Positions 52,006 through 60,949 of a stretch of DNA of 64,000 nt are shown piece by piece. The notes beneath the pieces were generated by a model. It saw only the letters and a list, made by a program, of their open reading frames with translations. It ran no database searches and was not told the DNA's origin. Origin of the DNA: Bacteroidota bacterium (GTDB taxonomy: Bacteria; Bacteroidota; Bacteroidia; B-17B0; Aurantibacillaceae); assembly GCA_029237825.1 (NCBI GenBank), contig JAQZBQ010000007.1, positions 124,001-188,000 on the forward strand, read 5' to 3'. Numbering within the stretch: position 1 is the first letter of the stretch; every line of letters starts with the position of its first letter. A program made the translations under genes and the position numbers.

Positions 52006-52626
52006 ATGAAAAACTGGATTTTATTGATAATTTGCCCGTTGTTAGGATACTCTCAAACGTTTAAGTCTGTCAAAGACACCACTCTGCTCAAACAAAAAAT
52101 TGAACACATGAGCAAAACGACGTCATCTATAGAATCCGATTTTATTCAGGAAAAAAATTTAAGCATGCTATCTGAAAAAGTGACCAGTAAAGGGCACTTT
52201 ATATTTAAAAAGGATAATCTTCTGCGGTGGGAATACAGCTCCCCCTCTAAATACCTTATTGTCATCAATAAAGATAAAGTACTCATTAAGGACGAGAAGA
52301 AAACAACCCGCTATGATATGAATAGCAATAAGGTGTTTAAAGAAATTAACGACATCATGTTGTCGTGTGTTCAGGGCACCATTTTCAAATCCCAAAAGTT
52401 TAAAACACATTATTTTGAAAATGAAAAATTTTTCAAATTAGAGCTGATCCCGCAGGTAAAGACAATGAAAGAAACCTTTAAAAAAATTAACCTCTATTTT
52501 GATAAAAACGTAACTTCGGTTGCTAAAATGGAAATGATAGAAAACAACGACGACCTAACGTCTCTGGATTTCTCTAATAAAAAATTAAATGCTGCGGTCT
52601 CCGAAACTATATTTACTGTTAAGTAG
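52006..52626 (+). CDS. LolA-like periplasmic lipid/lipoprotein carrier
   Basis: A 206-residue protein with a short signal peptide (MKNWILLIICPLLGYSQ). The mature part has the LolA half-barrel order: a first helix LLKQKIEHMSKTTSSIESDFIQEK, then strands GHFIFKKDNLLRWEYSSPSKYLIVIN, KVLIKDEKKTTRYD, a helix over the opening, and FKLELIPQVKTMKETFKKINLYFDK. The W-x-Y-x-x-P segment is typical of LolA and its paralogues in aryl-polyene clusters. It likely ferries a hydrophobic product or lipoprotein through the periplasm. It shares 38 bases with the next gene, so the two are co-translated. Confidence 0.82.
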   Translation: MKNWILLIICPLLGYSQTFKSVKDTTLLKQKIEHMSKTTSSIESDFIQEKNLSMLSEKVTSKGHFIFKKDNLLRWEYSSPSKYLIVINKDKVLIKDEKKTTRYDMNSNKVFKEINDIMLSCVQGTIFKSQKFKTHYFENEKFFKLELIPQVKTMKETFKKINLYFDKNVTSVAKMEMIENNDDLTSLDFSNKKLNAAVSETIFTVK

Positions 52627-53236
52627 CCTCGTTTTTTTATCGTGCCGATTTTCTAATTACCAAATTAAATCGCCTTCTTCTCATAAAGAGACCGTCACTT
52701 CAAATCAAATTCATCCGGTTATTCATCCCGCAGGAACCGCTACTAAATACAAAGCTTCAATCGATGTAGTAAATAAACACTTCAGCGGTTTAATCGTTGT
52801 AAAAAAAACCGACTCGGTAACTACCCATGTTGTTTTCATAACCGAACTCGGCATGAAAATGTTTGATTTGGAAAAAAAGGACACTGCTATTCAAATGGCG
52901 TATGTTTTTGAGCCTATGAATAAGCCAGCCCTGGTAAATGCCTTAAAAACGAATTTCACACATATTTTTTTGCTGGATGTTTTCGATAAGACTTTGGAAA
53001 GCGGGAACACAAAGAATAATGAGCGAGTGCTTGCCTTCAAAAACGAAAAAGAACACCGTTTTTTTGTGATGGGGGACAGTGCCGGTGTTCTTAACAGGCA
53101 GGCTTTGTTTCACAAGCGCAAAAAGACTGCTCTCATAAATTATCAATTTGATTTCTCGGCCAGAACCTACTCTAAAATTAAATCCGTTCAATATGGTTTG
53201 CCGAAAATTAAAATTGAACTAAACACTATAAATTGA
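52589..53236 (+). CDS. Lipoprotein of unknown function, aryl-polyene-cluster type
   Basis: A 215-residue protein beginning inside the LolA-like gene (38-base overlap). Signal: KLYLLLSSLVFLSC with the lipobox Cys at about residue 19. The mature part has repeated beta strands (ATKYKASIDVVNKHFSGLIVVKK, HVVFITELGMKMFDLEKKD, KTALINYQFDFSARTYSKIKSVQYGLPKIKIEL), the last a GLPKIKIEL strand like that of LolB/DUF3261-type outer-membrane acceptors. By position it may be the outer-membrane partner of the carrier before it. No firm family assignment. Confidence 0.7.
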   Translation: MLRSPKLYLLLSSLVFLSCRFSNYQIKSPSSHKETVTSNQIHPVIHPAGTATKYKASIDVVNKHFSGLIVVKKTDSVTTHVVFITELGMKMFDLEKKDTAIQMAYVFEPMNKPALVNALKTNFTHIFLLDVFDKTLESGNTKNNERVLAFKNEKEHRFFVMGDSAGVLNRQALFHKRKKTALINYQFDFSARTYSKIKSVQYGLPKIKIELNTIN

Positions 53237-53250
53237 TAATTGAACAACAC

Positions 53251-53628
53251 ATGAATCAAACCTTTTTATTAAACGACTTTTATGAAGTGATTGCTTCTCA
53301 AAACGAAGAGAACCGCATAACAGCAAGCATTCGTCTCAACGCCAGCCATAATGTTTTCAATGGCCATTTCGAGCAGATGCCTGTAGTGCCTGGCGTTTAC
53401 CAAACCCAGATAATAAAAGAGTTGTTGCAACAGTTGCTTGATGTTAATTTAACATTGACTCATGGCGACAATATCAAATTCACTTCGATGATCATCCCAA
53501 CACAACACCCAGAACTAAGCATAGAGATTGCCTATAAAGAAACCGAATCAGGGTACACGGCCGAAGCACGGTTGTTTAGAGAAGAACTCACATTTACGAA
53601 ATTTAAAGGGACATTCAAATTAATTTAA
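53251..53628 (+). CDS. 3-hydroxyacyl-ACP dehydratase-like hotdog protein
   Basis: Start at ATG 53251 (MNQTFLLNDFYEV); the frame opens 18 bases earlier with a TTG overlapping the previous gene. Product 125 residues with the FabZ/ApeP-like hotdog core: NASHNVFNGHFEQMPVVPGVYQTQIIKELLQQLL, in which the His of GHF and the P-x-x-P-G-V loop correspond to the dehydratase active-site His and loop. Second-half strands (IKFTSMIIPTQHPELSIEIAYKE, AEARLFREELTFTKFKGTFKLI) fit. The catalytic Glu of FabZ is not obvious, as in the polyene-cluster members. Last gene of the four-gene set. Confidence 0.8.
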   Translation: MNQTFLLNDFYEVIASQNEENRITASIRLNASHNVFNGHFEQMPVVPGVYQTQIIKELLQQLLDVNLTLTHGDNIKFTSMIIPTQHPELSIEIAYKETESGYTAEARLFREELTFTKFKGTFKLI

Positions 53629-53631
53629 TCC

Positions 53632-54231
53632 ATGGGAGCCAACGCCTTATTACAGAAACAAAACGATAAGACCGTATTTAAAATCGTACTCCTTGTTACC
53701 GTTTTAATTTGCATAGTCGTCGTTGTTTTAAATCAAAAACTCATTCCTGTTCCACAGGTTTTTCCTTCCTTTATATACAAATTACCAGCTCTAAACGCGT
53801 GTATTAATGGAACCTGCACCATCCTTCTATTGGCCTCATTATGGGCTATTAAGAGAAAGAATATTTCGCTTCACAAAAAATTAAATCTAACTGCGTTTTT
53901 CCTCTCCGGGTTGTTTTTGATTTCTTATGTCACCGCACATTATTTCATCCCCGATACAAAATTCGGCGATATTAATCACGACCATATTCTGCAGACTGAC
54001 GAACTTTTATTGGTGAAGGGCGTCAGGCCATACTACTTGGTACTTTTGTTAAGCCACATTTTATTGGCAGTAGTTGTTTTGCCGTTGATTCTATTATCAT
54101 TTTATTTTGCGTTAAAAGACGATAGGGTTAAGCACAGAAAGATTACCCGGTTTAGTTATCCGGTTTGGTTATATGTTACAATCTCGGGTGTTGTTGTGTA
54201 TCTTTTAATCTCACCTTACTACAATTATTGA
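53632..54231 (+). CDS. DUF420 membrane protein
   Basis: A 199-residue protein with five predicted spans (about 17-35, 50-68, 80-100, 135-158, 175-195). The family core is clear: PALNACINGTCTILLLASLWAIKRKNISLHKKLNLTAFFLSGLFLISYVTAHYF, with conserved Asn, His and Tyr/His at membrane faces, then SHILLAVVVLPLILLSFYFALK and KHRKITRFSYPVWLYVTISGVVVYLL. DUF420 (CtaM/YozB-like) proteins are linked to cytochrome c oxidase assembly in Gram-positive bacteria; in Bacteroidota they usually sit by respiratory genes, which are absent here. It starts 3 bases after the dehydratase gene. Confidence 0.88.
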   Translation: MGANALLQKQNDKTVFKIVLLVTVLICIVVVVLNQKLIPVPQVFPSFIYKLPALNACINGTCTILLLASLWAIKRKNISLHKKLNLTAFFLSGLFLISYVTAHYFIPDTKFGDINHDHILQTDELLLVKGVRPYYLVLLLSHILLAVVVLPLILLSFYFALKDDRVKHRKITRFSYPVWLYVTISGVVVYLLISPYYNY

Positions 54232-54270
54232 TACATATAATGCGTGCCGGTTATTTTCAGGGGCTTTTCG

Positions 54271-54278
54271 TATATTTG
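54271..54278 (+). promoter_or_regulatory. Bacteroidota-type -7 box before rpoN
   Basis: TATATTTG matches TAnnTTTG exactly and ends ten bases before the rpoN ATG. Confidence 0.5.
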
Positions 54279-54288
54279 TCATTAGATT

Positions 54289-55773
54289 ATGGCACTTAGG
54301 CAAACACAAAATTTAAAACTTCTCCAAAAGTTATCTCCACAACAAATTCAGTTAATGAAGTTGTTGCAATTGCCTACGGTTGCCCTTGAACAACGGATCA
54401 AGGAAGAACTGGAACTCAATCCTGCCCTCGAAGAAGAAAGTGCGGAAGTTGAAAGTGACGACATTGAAAACGAGTTTGAGGAAGACAACTCAGAATCGGA
54501 TGACGTGAATGACTTTGAAGAGAAAGAAGTTGACAAGATTGATGATGGTTATGAGTTAGAAGATTACATGGATGCCGGTGATCTTGATGCTTACAAATAT
54601 GAGATTTCTAACCGCAGCGCAGACGACGAGGTGTTTCAATCTGTTGTTGTAGAAGGCCCGGATTTCCATTCACAATTGGAAGAACAATTGGGCTTACGTG
54701 ATTTAACGGAAAAACAATATTCCATTGGCTTATACCTTATCGGGTGCATTGATGAGGATGGATACATCAGGAGGGATTTGGATTTGATTGTTGACGATCT
54801 GGCATTTTCGCAGAATATGACAACCACAAAGACCGAACTGGAAGAGGTGTTGCAGACGATTCAAGAGTTTGATCCGGCGGGGGTAGGAGCCAGGACGTTA
54901 CAGGAATGCCTCCTTATCCAACTTGAAAGAAAGCCTGTAAAGGCGAAGGAAACTCATTTAGCGATCGAAGTCGTAAGAACAATGATGGATGAGTTCTCTA
55001 AAAAGCATTATGATAAAATCATTCGAAGGTTAAACATCGAAGATGAAGACCTGAAAGATATAATTGCCGAAATCACGCATCTGAATCCCCGCCCTGGAAA
55101 CTCCGAAGGCGATAATAAAGGGCAAATGTCAGAGGTGGTTCCCGATTTCAACATCAGTGTTAACGATGGCGTTGCCGAATTAAGCATCAACCAGAGAAAC
55201 CTTCCTGAGCTTAAAATCAGCAGCGAGTATATTGAAATGCTGAAAGAGTATTCCCGTGCAAAAGAAAAATCCATTAAAGAAGCGGGCTCGTTCATAAAAG
55301 GAAAAATTGAATCGGCGCAATGGTTTATCGAAGCCTTGCAACAGCGTCATCAAACCATGTTGGTTTCAATGCATGCGATTATGGAATACCAGCAGGAGTA
55401 TTTTGCAAGCGGTGACGAATCCAAACTAAAGCCAATGATATTGAAGGATATCGCCGACAAAGTAGGCCTGGATATTTCTACCGTATCCCGCGTAGCCAAC
55501 AGTAAATACGTTCAAACGCCTTATGGAACGTTTTTACTAAAATCGTTTTTCTCTGAATCACTCAGCACAGATGGAGGCGAGGAGGTGAGTACAAGGGAAG
55601 TAAAGAAAATCCTTCAGGAATGTATTTCGAATGAGGACAAACGCAAGCCATTAACGGATGATGCCTTGTGTGAGATCCTGAAAGAAAAAAAATACAACAT
55701 AGCCCGTCGCACCGTTGCAAAATACAGGGAGCAACTTGACATTCCTGTTGCCCGCATGCGAAAGGAAATTTAG
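54289..55773 (+). CDS. rpoN: RNA polymerase sigma-54 factor
   Basis: A 494-residue sigma-54. Region I (residues 1-50) is the Gln/Leu-rich LRQTQNLKLLQKLSPQQIQLMKLLQLPTVALEQRIKEELELNPALEEE that contacts activators; region II is an acidic stretch (about 50-110); region III spans the core-binding domain and the HTH (DIADKVGLDISTVSRVANSKYVQTPYGTFLLKSFFSE), and the RpoN box ARRTVAKYREQLDI lies near residue 478. All parts are present. Transcription with this factor needs AAA+ activators, none of which are in the window. Confidence 0.98.
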   Translation: MALRQTQNLKLLQKLSPQQIQLMKLLQLPTVALEQRIKEELELNPALEEESAEVESDDIENEFEEDNSESDDVNDFEEKEVDKIDDGYELEDYMDAGDLDAYKYEISNRSADDEVFQSVVVEGPDFHSQLEEQLGLRDLTEKQYSIGLYLIGCIDEDGYIRRDLDLIVDDLAFSQNMTTTKTELEEVLQTIQEFDPAGVGARTLQECLLIQLERKPVKAKETHLAIEVVRTMMDEFSKKHYDKIIRRLNIEDEDLKDIIAEITHLNPRPGNSEGDNKGQMSEVVPDFNISVNDGVAELSINQRNLPELKISSEYIEMLKEYSRAKEKSIKEAGSFIKGKIESAQWFIEALQQRHQTMLVSMHAIMEYQQEYFASGDESKLKPMILKDIADKVGLDISTVSRVANSKYVQTPYGTFLLKSFFSESLSTDGGEEVSTREVKKILQECISNEDKRKPLTDDALCEILKEKKYNIARRTVAKYREQLDIPVARMRKEI

Positions 55774-55870
55774 CTTTTCAGACAGCCCATGCGTGATTTC
55801 CCGATTTAGAAATGCAGTTATGATTGCAGAGAATTTTCAGTTGCAATTCTTATATTTCCGCCCAATAACG

Positions 55871-55878
55871 TATCTTTG
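55871..55878 (+). promoter_or_regulatory. Bacteroidota-type -7 box before lepA
   Basis: TATCTTTG matches TAnnTTTG exactly and ends 18 bases before the lepA ATG at 55897; a near match TATATTTC lies 20 bases further up. Confidence 0.5.
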
Positions 55879-55896
55879 CAGACTTATTTAACCCAC

Positions 55897-57687
55897 ATGA
55901 AGAACATTCGCAATTTTTGCATTATTGCCCATATCGATCACGGTAAATCCACCTTGGCAGACAGGCTTTTGGAGTATACGAAAACCATTACCAGCCGCGA
56001 AATGGAGGCACAGGTGCTTGATGATATGGATTTGGAAAAGGAACGGGGCATTACCATTAAAAGCCACGCGATCCAAATGGATTATAATTACAAGGGTGAA
56101 CAATATGTACTTAATTTAATTGATACTCCCGGGCATGTTGATTTTAGTTATGAAGTTTCACGTTCGATAGCTGCCTGCGAAGGGGCGTTATTGATTGTAG
56201 ACGCGGCGCAGGGAATTCAGGCTCAAACCATTTCTAACCTGTATTTGGCATTGGAGCATGATTTAACCATCATTCCCATTCTAAATAAAATGGATCTGCC
56301 TAGCGCTGAACCTGAAATGGTAACGGATCAGATTGTAGATTTAATCGGATGCGACCGGGGAGATGTAATTCCTGCGAGTGGGAAAACCGGGATGGGAATT
56401 GAAGAAATTCTCGCAGCAATTATTGAGCGCGTGAAGGCTCCGGTAGGTGATCCTGAAGCGCCTTTACAGGCACTTATCTTTGATAGCGTGTTCAATAGTT
56501 TCAGGGGCATCATTGCCTACTACAAAATATTAAACGGTAAAATAAAGAAGGGGGATAAAGTTAAATTCTTCAATACCGGATCTGTTTACAACGCAGATGA
56601 GATAGGGGTTTTGAAATTAAAACCAGAACCGCGAAACACAATGGGTACCGGCGACGTAGGGTATATCATTTCCGGAATTAAAGAAGCTAAAGAGGTAAAG
56701 GTTGGCGATACAATTACTCATTTCGACAGGCCATGCGCTGAAGCGATTCATGGTTTTGAAGAAGTGAAGCCGATGGTTTTTGCGGGGATTTATCCGGTAG
56801 ATACGGAAGATTTTGAAGAGCTACGATACAGTATGGAGAAACTGCAATTGAACGATGCCTCTCTTACCTGGGAGCCGGAATCTTCACTTGCATTAGGATT
56901 TGGCTTTCGTTGCGGGTTTTTAGGGATGCTCCACATGGAAATTGTTCAGGAGCGCCTCGAGCGTGAATTTAAAATGACTGTTATTACAACGGTTCCTAAC
57001 GTTTCCTATATTGCCTACCAAACCAACGGCGATGTTGTTAAAGTTAACAATCCAAGTGATTTGCCTGATCCGGCTCGGATAAACTACATTGAGGAACCTT
57101 ACATCAAGGCAAATATCATTACAAAGTCTGATTTCATTGGGCCGGTTATGAGTTTGTGTATTGAGAAGCGCGGCACGATTGTTACCCAAAATTATCTAAC
57201 AGCCGACAGGGTGGAGTTGGTATTTGAGATGCCATTAGGCGAGGTAGTTTTTGATTTTTTCGATCGTTTAAAATCTATTTCAAAAGGATATGCCTCTTTC
57301 GATTATCATCCAATTGGAATGCGCGAATCAGATCTCGTGAAACTTGATATTTTATTGAAAGGTGAACCCGTGGATGCTTTATCCTGTTTGATTCACCGAA
57401 GCAATTCGTACCACTTTGGTAAGAAAATCTGCGAGAAGCTTAAAGAACTGATTCCTAAACAGCAGTTTGAAATCCCTATCCAGGCTGCAATTGGAGCAAA
57501 GATTATTTCCCGGGAAACCATTAGCGCTATGCGTAAAGACGTAACCGCTAAGTGTTATGGTGGAGATATCAGCCGTAAACGAAAGCTTTTAGAGAAACAA
57601 AAAGAAGGAAAGAAGCGTATGAAGTCGGTTGGAAATGTTGAAATCCCGCAAAGTGCATTTATGGCCGTTCTTAAGCTGAATGACTAG
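55897..57687 (+). CDS. lepA: Elongation factor 4 (LepA), ribosome-associated GTPase
   Basis: The ATG at 55897 ([26 protein letters not shown]) is the family start; seven extra codons from a TTG lie inside the promoter box. The 596-residue GTPase has G1 [10 protein letters not shown]3 [10 protein letters not shown]4 NKMDLP, domain II, the EF-G-like domains III and V, and the LepA-only C-terminal domain ending [35 protein letters not shown]. It acts on the ribosome in initiation/back-translocation. Its 3' end overlaps the convergent O-antigen ligase-like gene by 17 bases. Confidence 0.98.
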   Translation: MKNIRNFCIIAHIDHGKSTLADRLLEYTKTITSREMEAQVLDDMDLEKERGITIKSHAIQMDYNYKGEQYVLNLIDTPGHVDFSYEVSRSIAACEGALLIVDAAQGIQAQTISNLYLALEHDLTIIPILNKMDLPSAEPEMVTDQIVDLIGCDRGDVIPASGKTGMGIEEILAAIIERVKAPVGDPEAPLQALIFDSVFNSFRGIIAYYKILNGKIKKGDKVKFFNTGSVYNADEIGVLKLKPEPRNTMGTGDVGYIISGIKEAKEVKVGDTITHFDRPCAEAIHGFEEVKPMVFAGIYPVDTEDFEELRYSMEKLQLNDASLTWEPESSLALGFGFRCGFLGMLHMEIVQERLEREFKMTVITTVPNVSYIAYQTNGDVVKVNNPSDLPDPARINYIEEPYIKANIITKSDFIGPVMSLCIEKRGTIVTQNYLTADRVELVFEMPLGEVVFDFFDRLKSISKGYASFDYHPIGMRESDLVKLDILLKGEPVDALSCLIHRSNSYHFGKKICEKLKELIPKQQFEIPIQAAIGAKIISRETISAMRKDVTAKCYGGDISRKRKLLEKQKEGKKRMKSVGNVEIPQSAFMAVLKLND

Positions 57688-59263
57688 TTGATTCAGTAGC
57701 TGAATCATTTTCGCGGAAGGACGCAGGCCAGAGGAAGAGGCATTGGAAAAAGATAAAGAACGTGACTCCTGCTTGTGTTTCTAGGGTATCTTCTGTAAGA
57801 AAGGATAAAATCGCAATGATAAAAAATGGCCAGTAAAGGAAATGGATTTTTTTCCTCAACAAAATGGCTGGATAAAACAGGTAGAAGAGGAAAATGGCCG
57901 CGCCAATTATACCAAAGGCAACCGTTATTGCCAGGTATTGATTATGACATCGCAGGCGCCACACGGCATCTAATTTTGAATTCGTTCGTACATACATCTC
58001 ATTAAAGGCGTCTTGAACATCTCCCGTGCCCACACCAAACACAGGGTGGTCATGTATGATATAAGAAGCAATTTTCCAGAATTCGAGCCGCATCATCAGC
58101 GTGTGGCCAGAAGGGTTTTCACCGCGTTTATATTTTGTGTATTCCCACACCAGCCCTCGCCAGCGCGACAAAAGGCCTTTATTTATACTGTATTTATAAT
58201 TCGAAGTGCCATTCTGGATCGCGGTTACGTCTTCGTCCGACAAAGAAGCAACGCCTGCTGAATCTTTGGTGAGCCCCTTACTGGCGAGGTATCGAAGCGA
58301 TGTAAATTTTATCTCATTTCCTTTTCGGTCAAATTCATCAAACTTAATTTTGCTCCTTTGGTTCCAGGTGTTTTCGAGTTCATATACATTGATGTTTATA
58401 AAAACAAGGTTTCCGTTTTCGGCAATTTTGGATAGGGTATCATGAAAGAGAATTCGTCCACTTTTTGATGTCTTCAACAACTTATTTGCGCCACTTGAAA
58501 TTTCTGCTTCAAACATGTTTAGGCTGGAAAGTGCCGAATTTAAACCAAGACCTAAAAGGATAAGCATAGATATGCTTAGGGCAAATGCGACTGTTTTTTT
58601 GAGATGTTTAATACTTAAAACAAAAATCAATATCCCGCCCGCGATGAGCAAGCATAAAAATCCGGTAACCATTTGTAACTTAAACATCACAAACAACAGC
58701 CACCCGATCAAGAGCGTGTACATCAGGCGGAGGAGAATTTTTTTTTCCTTTACAATAAAATAAATAAGCGCAGTCACTGCAAATGCGACGTATAAAGAGA
58801 ATCGTATATGTGACATAAACACTGAGGCGTTTCGCACGTCGATAACCGTTTTTTTTGTATAACCAGCATAAACCAGATAACAGCAAACGGTACTCACCAA
58901 TATACTCAACAAATAAAAATGGAAAAGCAACCTGAACTCTTTTTTAGAGAGCGGGATCGTAGAAAAGAGAATGATTGGGAGGGTGAGTAAGGGTAATTTA
59001 TTCCTTAATTCATTTAAACCCTGCTGCATGTTTTCTGTATAGATGATACCAATAACATGCAGAATAAATAAAGTAGTAAGAATAAGGAAAATCCTGTTTG
59101 ATTTTAATTGACGCAGTTTATCGCTGAAATTTTTTTCAAGTAGCCAGTTTGCCGCTAAAATAATTTGAGGAATACTGGTTGGAACTGTTCCGAATAACAT
59201 ACCGCAGGCCAATCCAATAATGCCAAAAAGGAAAATATAGCGATGCCAGAGTGCAGGGAGCAT
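57671..59263 (-). CDS. O-antigen ligase/polymerase-like membrane protein
   Basis: A 530-residue protein with about ten to twelve membrane spans and a large periplasmic loop at about 240-420. Before the last spans it has the Wzy_C/WaaL-type pattern [20 protein letters not shown] followed by [24 protein letters not shown], with the conserved His of HNQYL. Such proteins join O-antigen or other glycans to lipid A or polymerise them. No other glycan genes adjoin, so substrate is uncertain. It overlaps the lepA 3' end by 17 bases. Confidence 0.85.
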   Translation of the reverse strand: MLPALWHRYIFLFGIIGLACGMLFGTVPTSIPQIILAANWLLEKNFSDKLRQLKSNRIFLILTTLFILHVIGIIYTENMQQGLNELRNKLPLLTLPIILFSTIPLSKKEFRLLFHFYLLSILVSTVCCYLVYAGYTKKTVIDVRNASVFMSHIRFSLYVAFAVTALIYFIVKEKKILLRLMYTLLIGWLLFVMFKLQMVTGFLCLLIAGGILIFVLSIKHLKKTVAFALSISMLILLGLGLNSALSSLNMFEAEISSGANKLLKTSKSGRILFHDTLSKIAENGNLVFININVYELENTWNQRSKIKFDEFDRKGNEIKFTSLRYLASKGLTKDSAGVASLSDEDVTAIQNGTSNYKYSINKGLLSRWRGLVWEYTKYKRGENPSGHTLMMRLEFWKIASYIIHDHPVFGVGTGDVQDAFNEMYVRTNSKLDAVWRLRCHNQYLAITVAFGIIGAAIFLFYLFYPAILLRKKIHFLYWPFFIIAILSFLTEDTLETQAGVTFFIFFQCLFLWPASFRENDSATESTSHSA

Positions 59264-59341
59264 AAGGTTTGTTATGTTAACAATAACGGGATTTTTTACG
59301 TGATATTGTCCACAAACCGAGGTTAAATTTTGGTTTGGAAG

Positions 59342-60877
59342 TTAAAACCAACTGTTTTTTTTCCCTCTTCCTCCCAATCCAAGAACACCAAGCAATCCTC
59401 TTGCAACTTCTTTCACCACCGTTCTCCCCACTTGCCTTACCATGGTGTTTTCACTAAGTTTTTCCAGGGTGCTTTTATCCTCTTTTTTTGTTAAGGGTTT
59501 GGGTTCCTCCGAGGTTTTTGGTTCTTCCTTCAGTTTTTTACTTAGTATCTCATAGGCACTTTCCCTGTCTATAGTGTCATTGTATTTTTTCGCGAGCGGG
59601 CTCAACGAAACTACTTCCTGAATTTCCTCCCTGGTAAGTACACCAATTCGGCTCATGGGTGCCCGTAAGTGTGTGGCGGCTAACGGTGTCGGGATTCCCT
59701 TTTCATTTAAAGCGGATATGAGGGCCTGGCCAATTCCGAGGCTGGTTAAGAGCTCATCAGTTTTATAAAATTCGGAAATCGGATAATTTTCCGCGGTTTT
59801 ACGGATTGCCTTCCTGTCTTTTTCTGTGAACGCGCGAAGGGCGTGTTGAACTTTTAATCCAAGCTGTGCCAATACCGCTTCGGGAATATCATAGGGATTT
59901 TGTGTACAGAAATAGATGCCAACACCTTTACTTCGGATAAGTTTAATAATGGATTCAATCTGGTCTAATAATGCCTTCGACGCTTCTTTAAAAATAAGGT
60001 GAGCTTCATCAATGAATACACAAAGTTTTGGTTTCTCTGAGTCGCCTTCTTCAGGAAAGGTTTGATAAATTTCAGCCAACAAACACAACATGAACGTTGA
60101 AAACAATTTGGGTTTGTCCTGAATATCGGTTAACCGGATAATGGAAGCAATGCCGTGTCCATTGCTATCCAGTTTTACCAGATCTGTAACTTCAAACGAA
60201 CGTTCTCCAAAGAACGCTTCTGCACCTTGAGATTCGAGCTCAATAATCGCCCGTAATATTGTACCCGCTGAAGCTTTTGATACATTTCCGTATGTCTTTT
60301 GAACGTCTTCTTTCCCTTCAGTTGTGATATGATTTAACAGTCTTTTAAAATCTTTTAAATCCAGTAAAGGGAGTTTTTGATCATCCGCATATTTGAATAT
60401 AATCGCCACGATGCCACTCTGCGTTTCGTTGAGGTCAAGTATTTTTGAAAACAGGACTGGACCAAACTCGCTGAGCGTTGCGCGTAATTTGGCGCCATTT
60501 TCTTTTGAGAGTGTTAGAAATTCTACAGATGTTTTCTGTGGCTCAAATGGTATTCCAATTGCTTCATGGCGTTCGTTGATTTTTGGATTTATAGTCCCGT
60601 CTTTTGCAATTCCGCTTAAGTCACCTTTAAGATCCATCAGCAAAACCGGAATTCCCTTTTTGCACATGTTCTCCGCAATGATCTGAAGTGTTACAGTTTT
60701 TCCGGTACCGGTTGCACCAGCAATGAGACCATGACGGTTTAAGGTTTTTAAGGGCAATTTCACCTGTGCGTTTTTATCCGGGGCGCCATCAAAAAGTGCA
60801 GAACCCAAAACAATATAATCTCCTTTTGTTTGATAGCCTTCAGTAATACTTTGGATAAATTTTTCTTTCCTTTCCAT
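59342..60877 (-). CDS. HerA-like ATPase (DUF853/YjgR family)
   Basis: A 511-residue P-loop ATPase. It begins MERKEKFIQSITEGYQ, then GLIAGATGTGKTVTLQIIAEN with Walker A at 54-61, LLMDLKGDLSG (the HerA/FtsK-type strand), SIIRLTDIQDKPKLFSTF, Walker B CVFIDEAHLIFKEAS, a sensor segment GVGIYFCTQNPYDIPEAVLAQLG, and a C-terminal Lys/Glu-rich region. This is the DUF853/YjgR group of HerA-related hexameric DNA-pumping ATPases; cellular role unknown. No NurA partner is next to it. Likely the second gene after the large T9SS gene, though a terminator separates them. Confidence 0.9.
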   Translation of the reverse strand: MERKEKFIQSITEGYQTKGDYIVLGSALFDGAPDKNAQVKLPLKTLNRHGLIAGATGTGKTVTLQIIAENMCKKGIPVLLMDLKGDLSGIAKDGTINPKINERHEAIGIPFEPQKTSVEFLTLSKENGAKLRATLSEFGPVLFSKILDLNETQSGIVAIIFKYADDQKLPLLDLKDFKRLLNHITTEGKEDVQKTYGNVSKASAGTILRAIIELESQGAEAFFGERSFEVTDLVKLDSNGHGIASIIRLTDIQDKPKLFSTFMLCLLAEIYQTFPEEGDSEKPKLCVFIDEAHLIFKEASKALLDQIESIIKLIRSKGVGIYFCTQNPYDIPEAVLAQLGLKVQHALRAFTEKDRKAIRKTAENYPISEFYKTDELLTSLGIGQALISALNEKGIPTPLAATHLRAPMSRIGVLTREEIQEVVSLSPLAKKYNDTIDRESAYEILSKKLKEEPKTSEEPKPLTKKEDKSTLEKLSENTMVRQVGRTVVKEVARGLLGVLGLGGRGKKNSWF

Positions 60878-60898
60878 GATTTAAAGGTATTTTTTAAA

Positions 60899-60934
60899 CA
60901 AAAAGCTCTGCTGAGGAAATCAGCAGAGCTTTTA
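60899..60934 (-). terminator. Intrinsic terminator after the large T9SS gene
   Basis: AAAAGCTCTGCTGA pairs perfectly with TCAGCAGAGCTTTT around GGAAA. On the minus strand it follows the surface-protein stop (60950) and precedes the HerA-like gene (start 60877). Confidence 0.9.
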
Positions 60935-60949
60935 ACAATTGAGTTTTAA

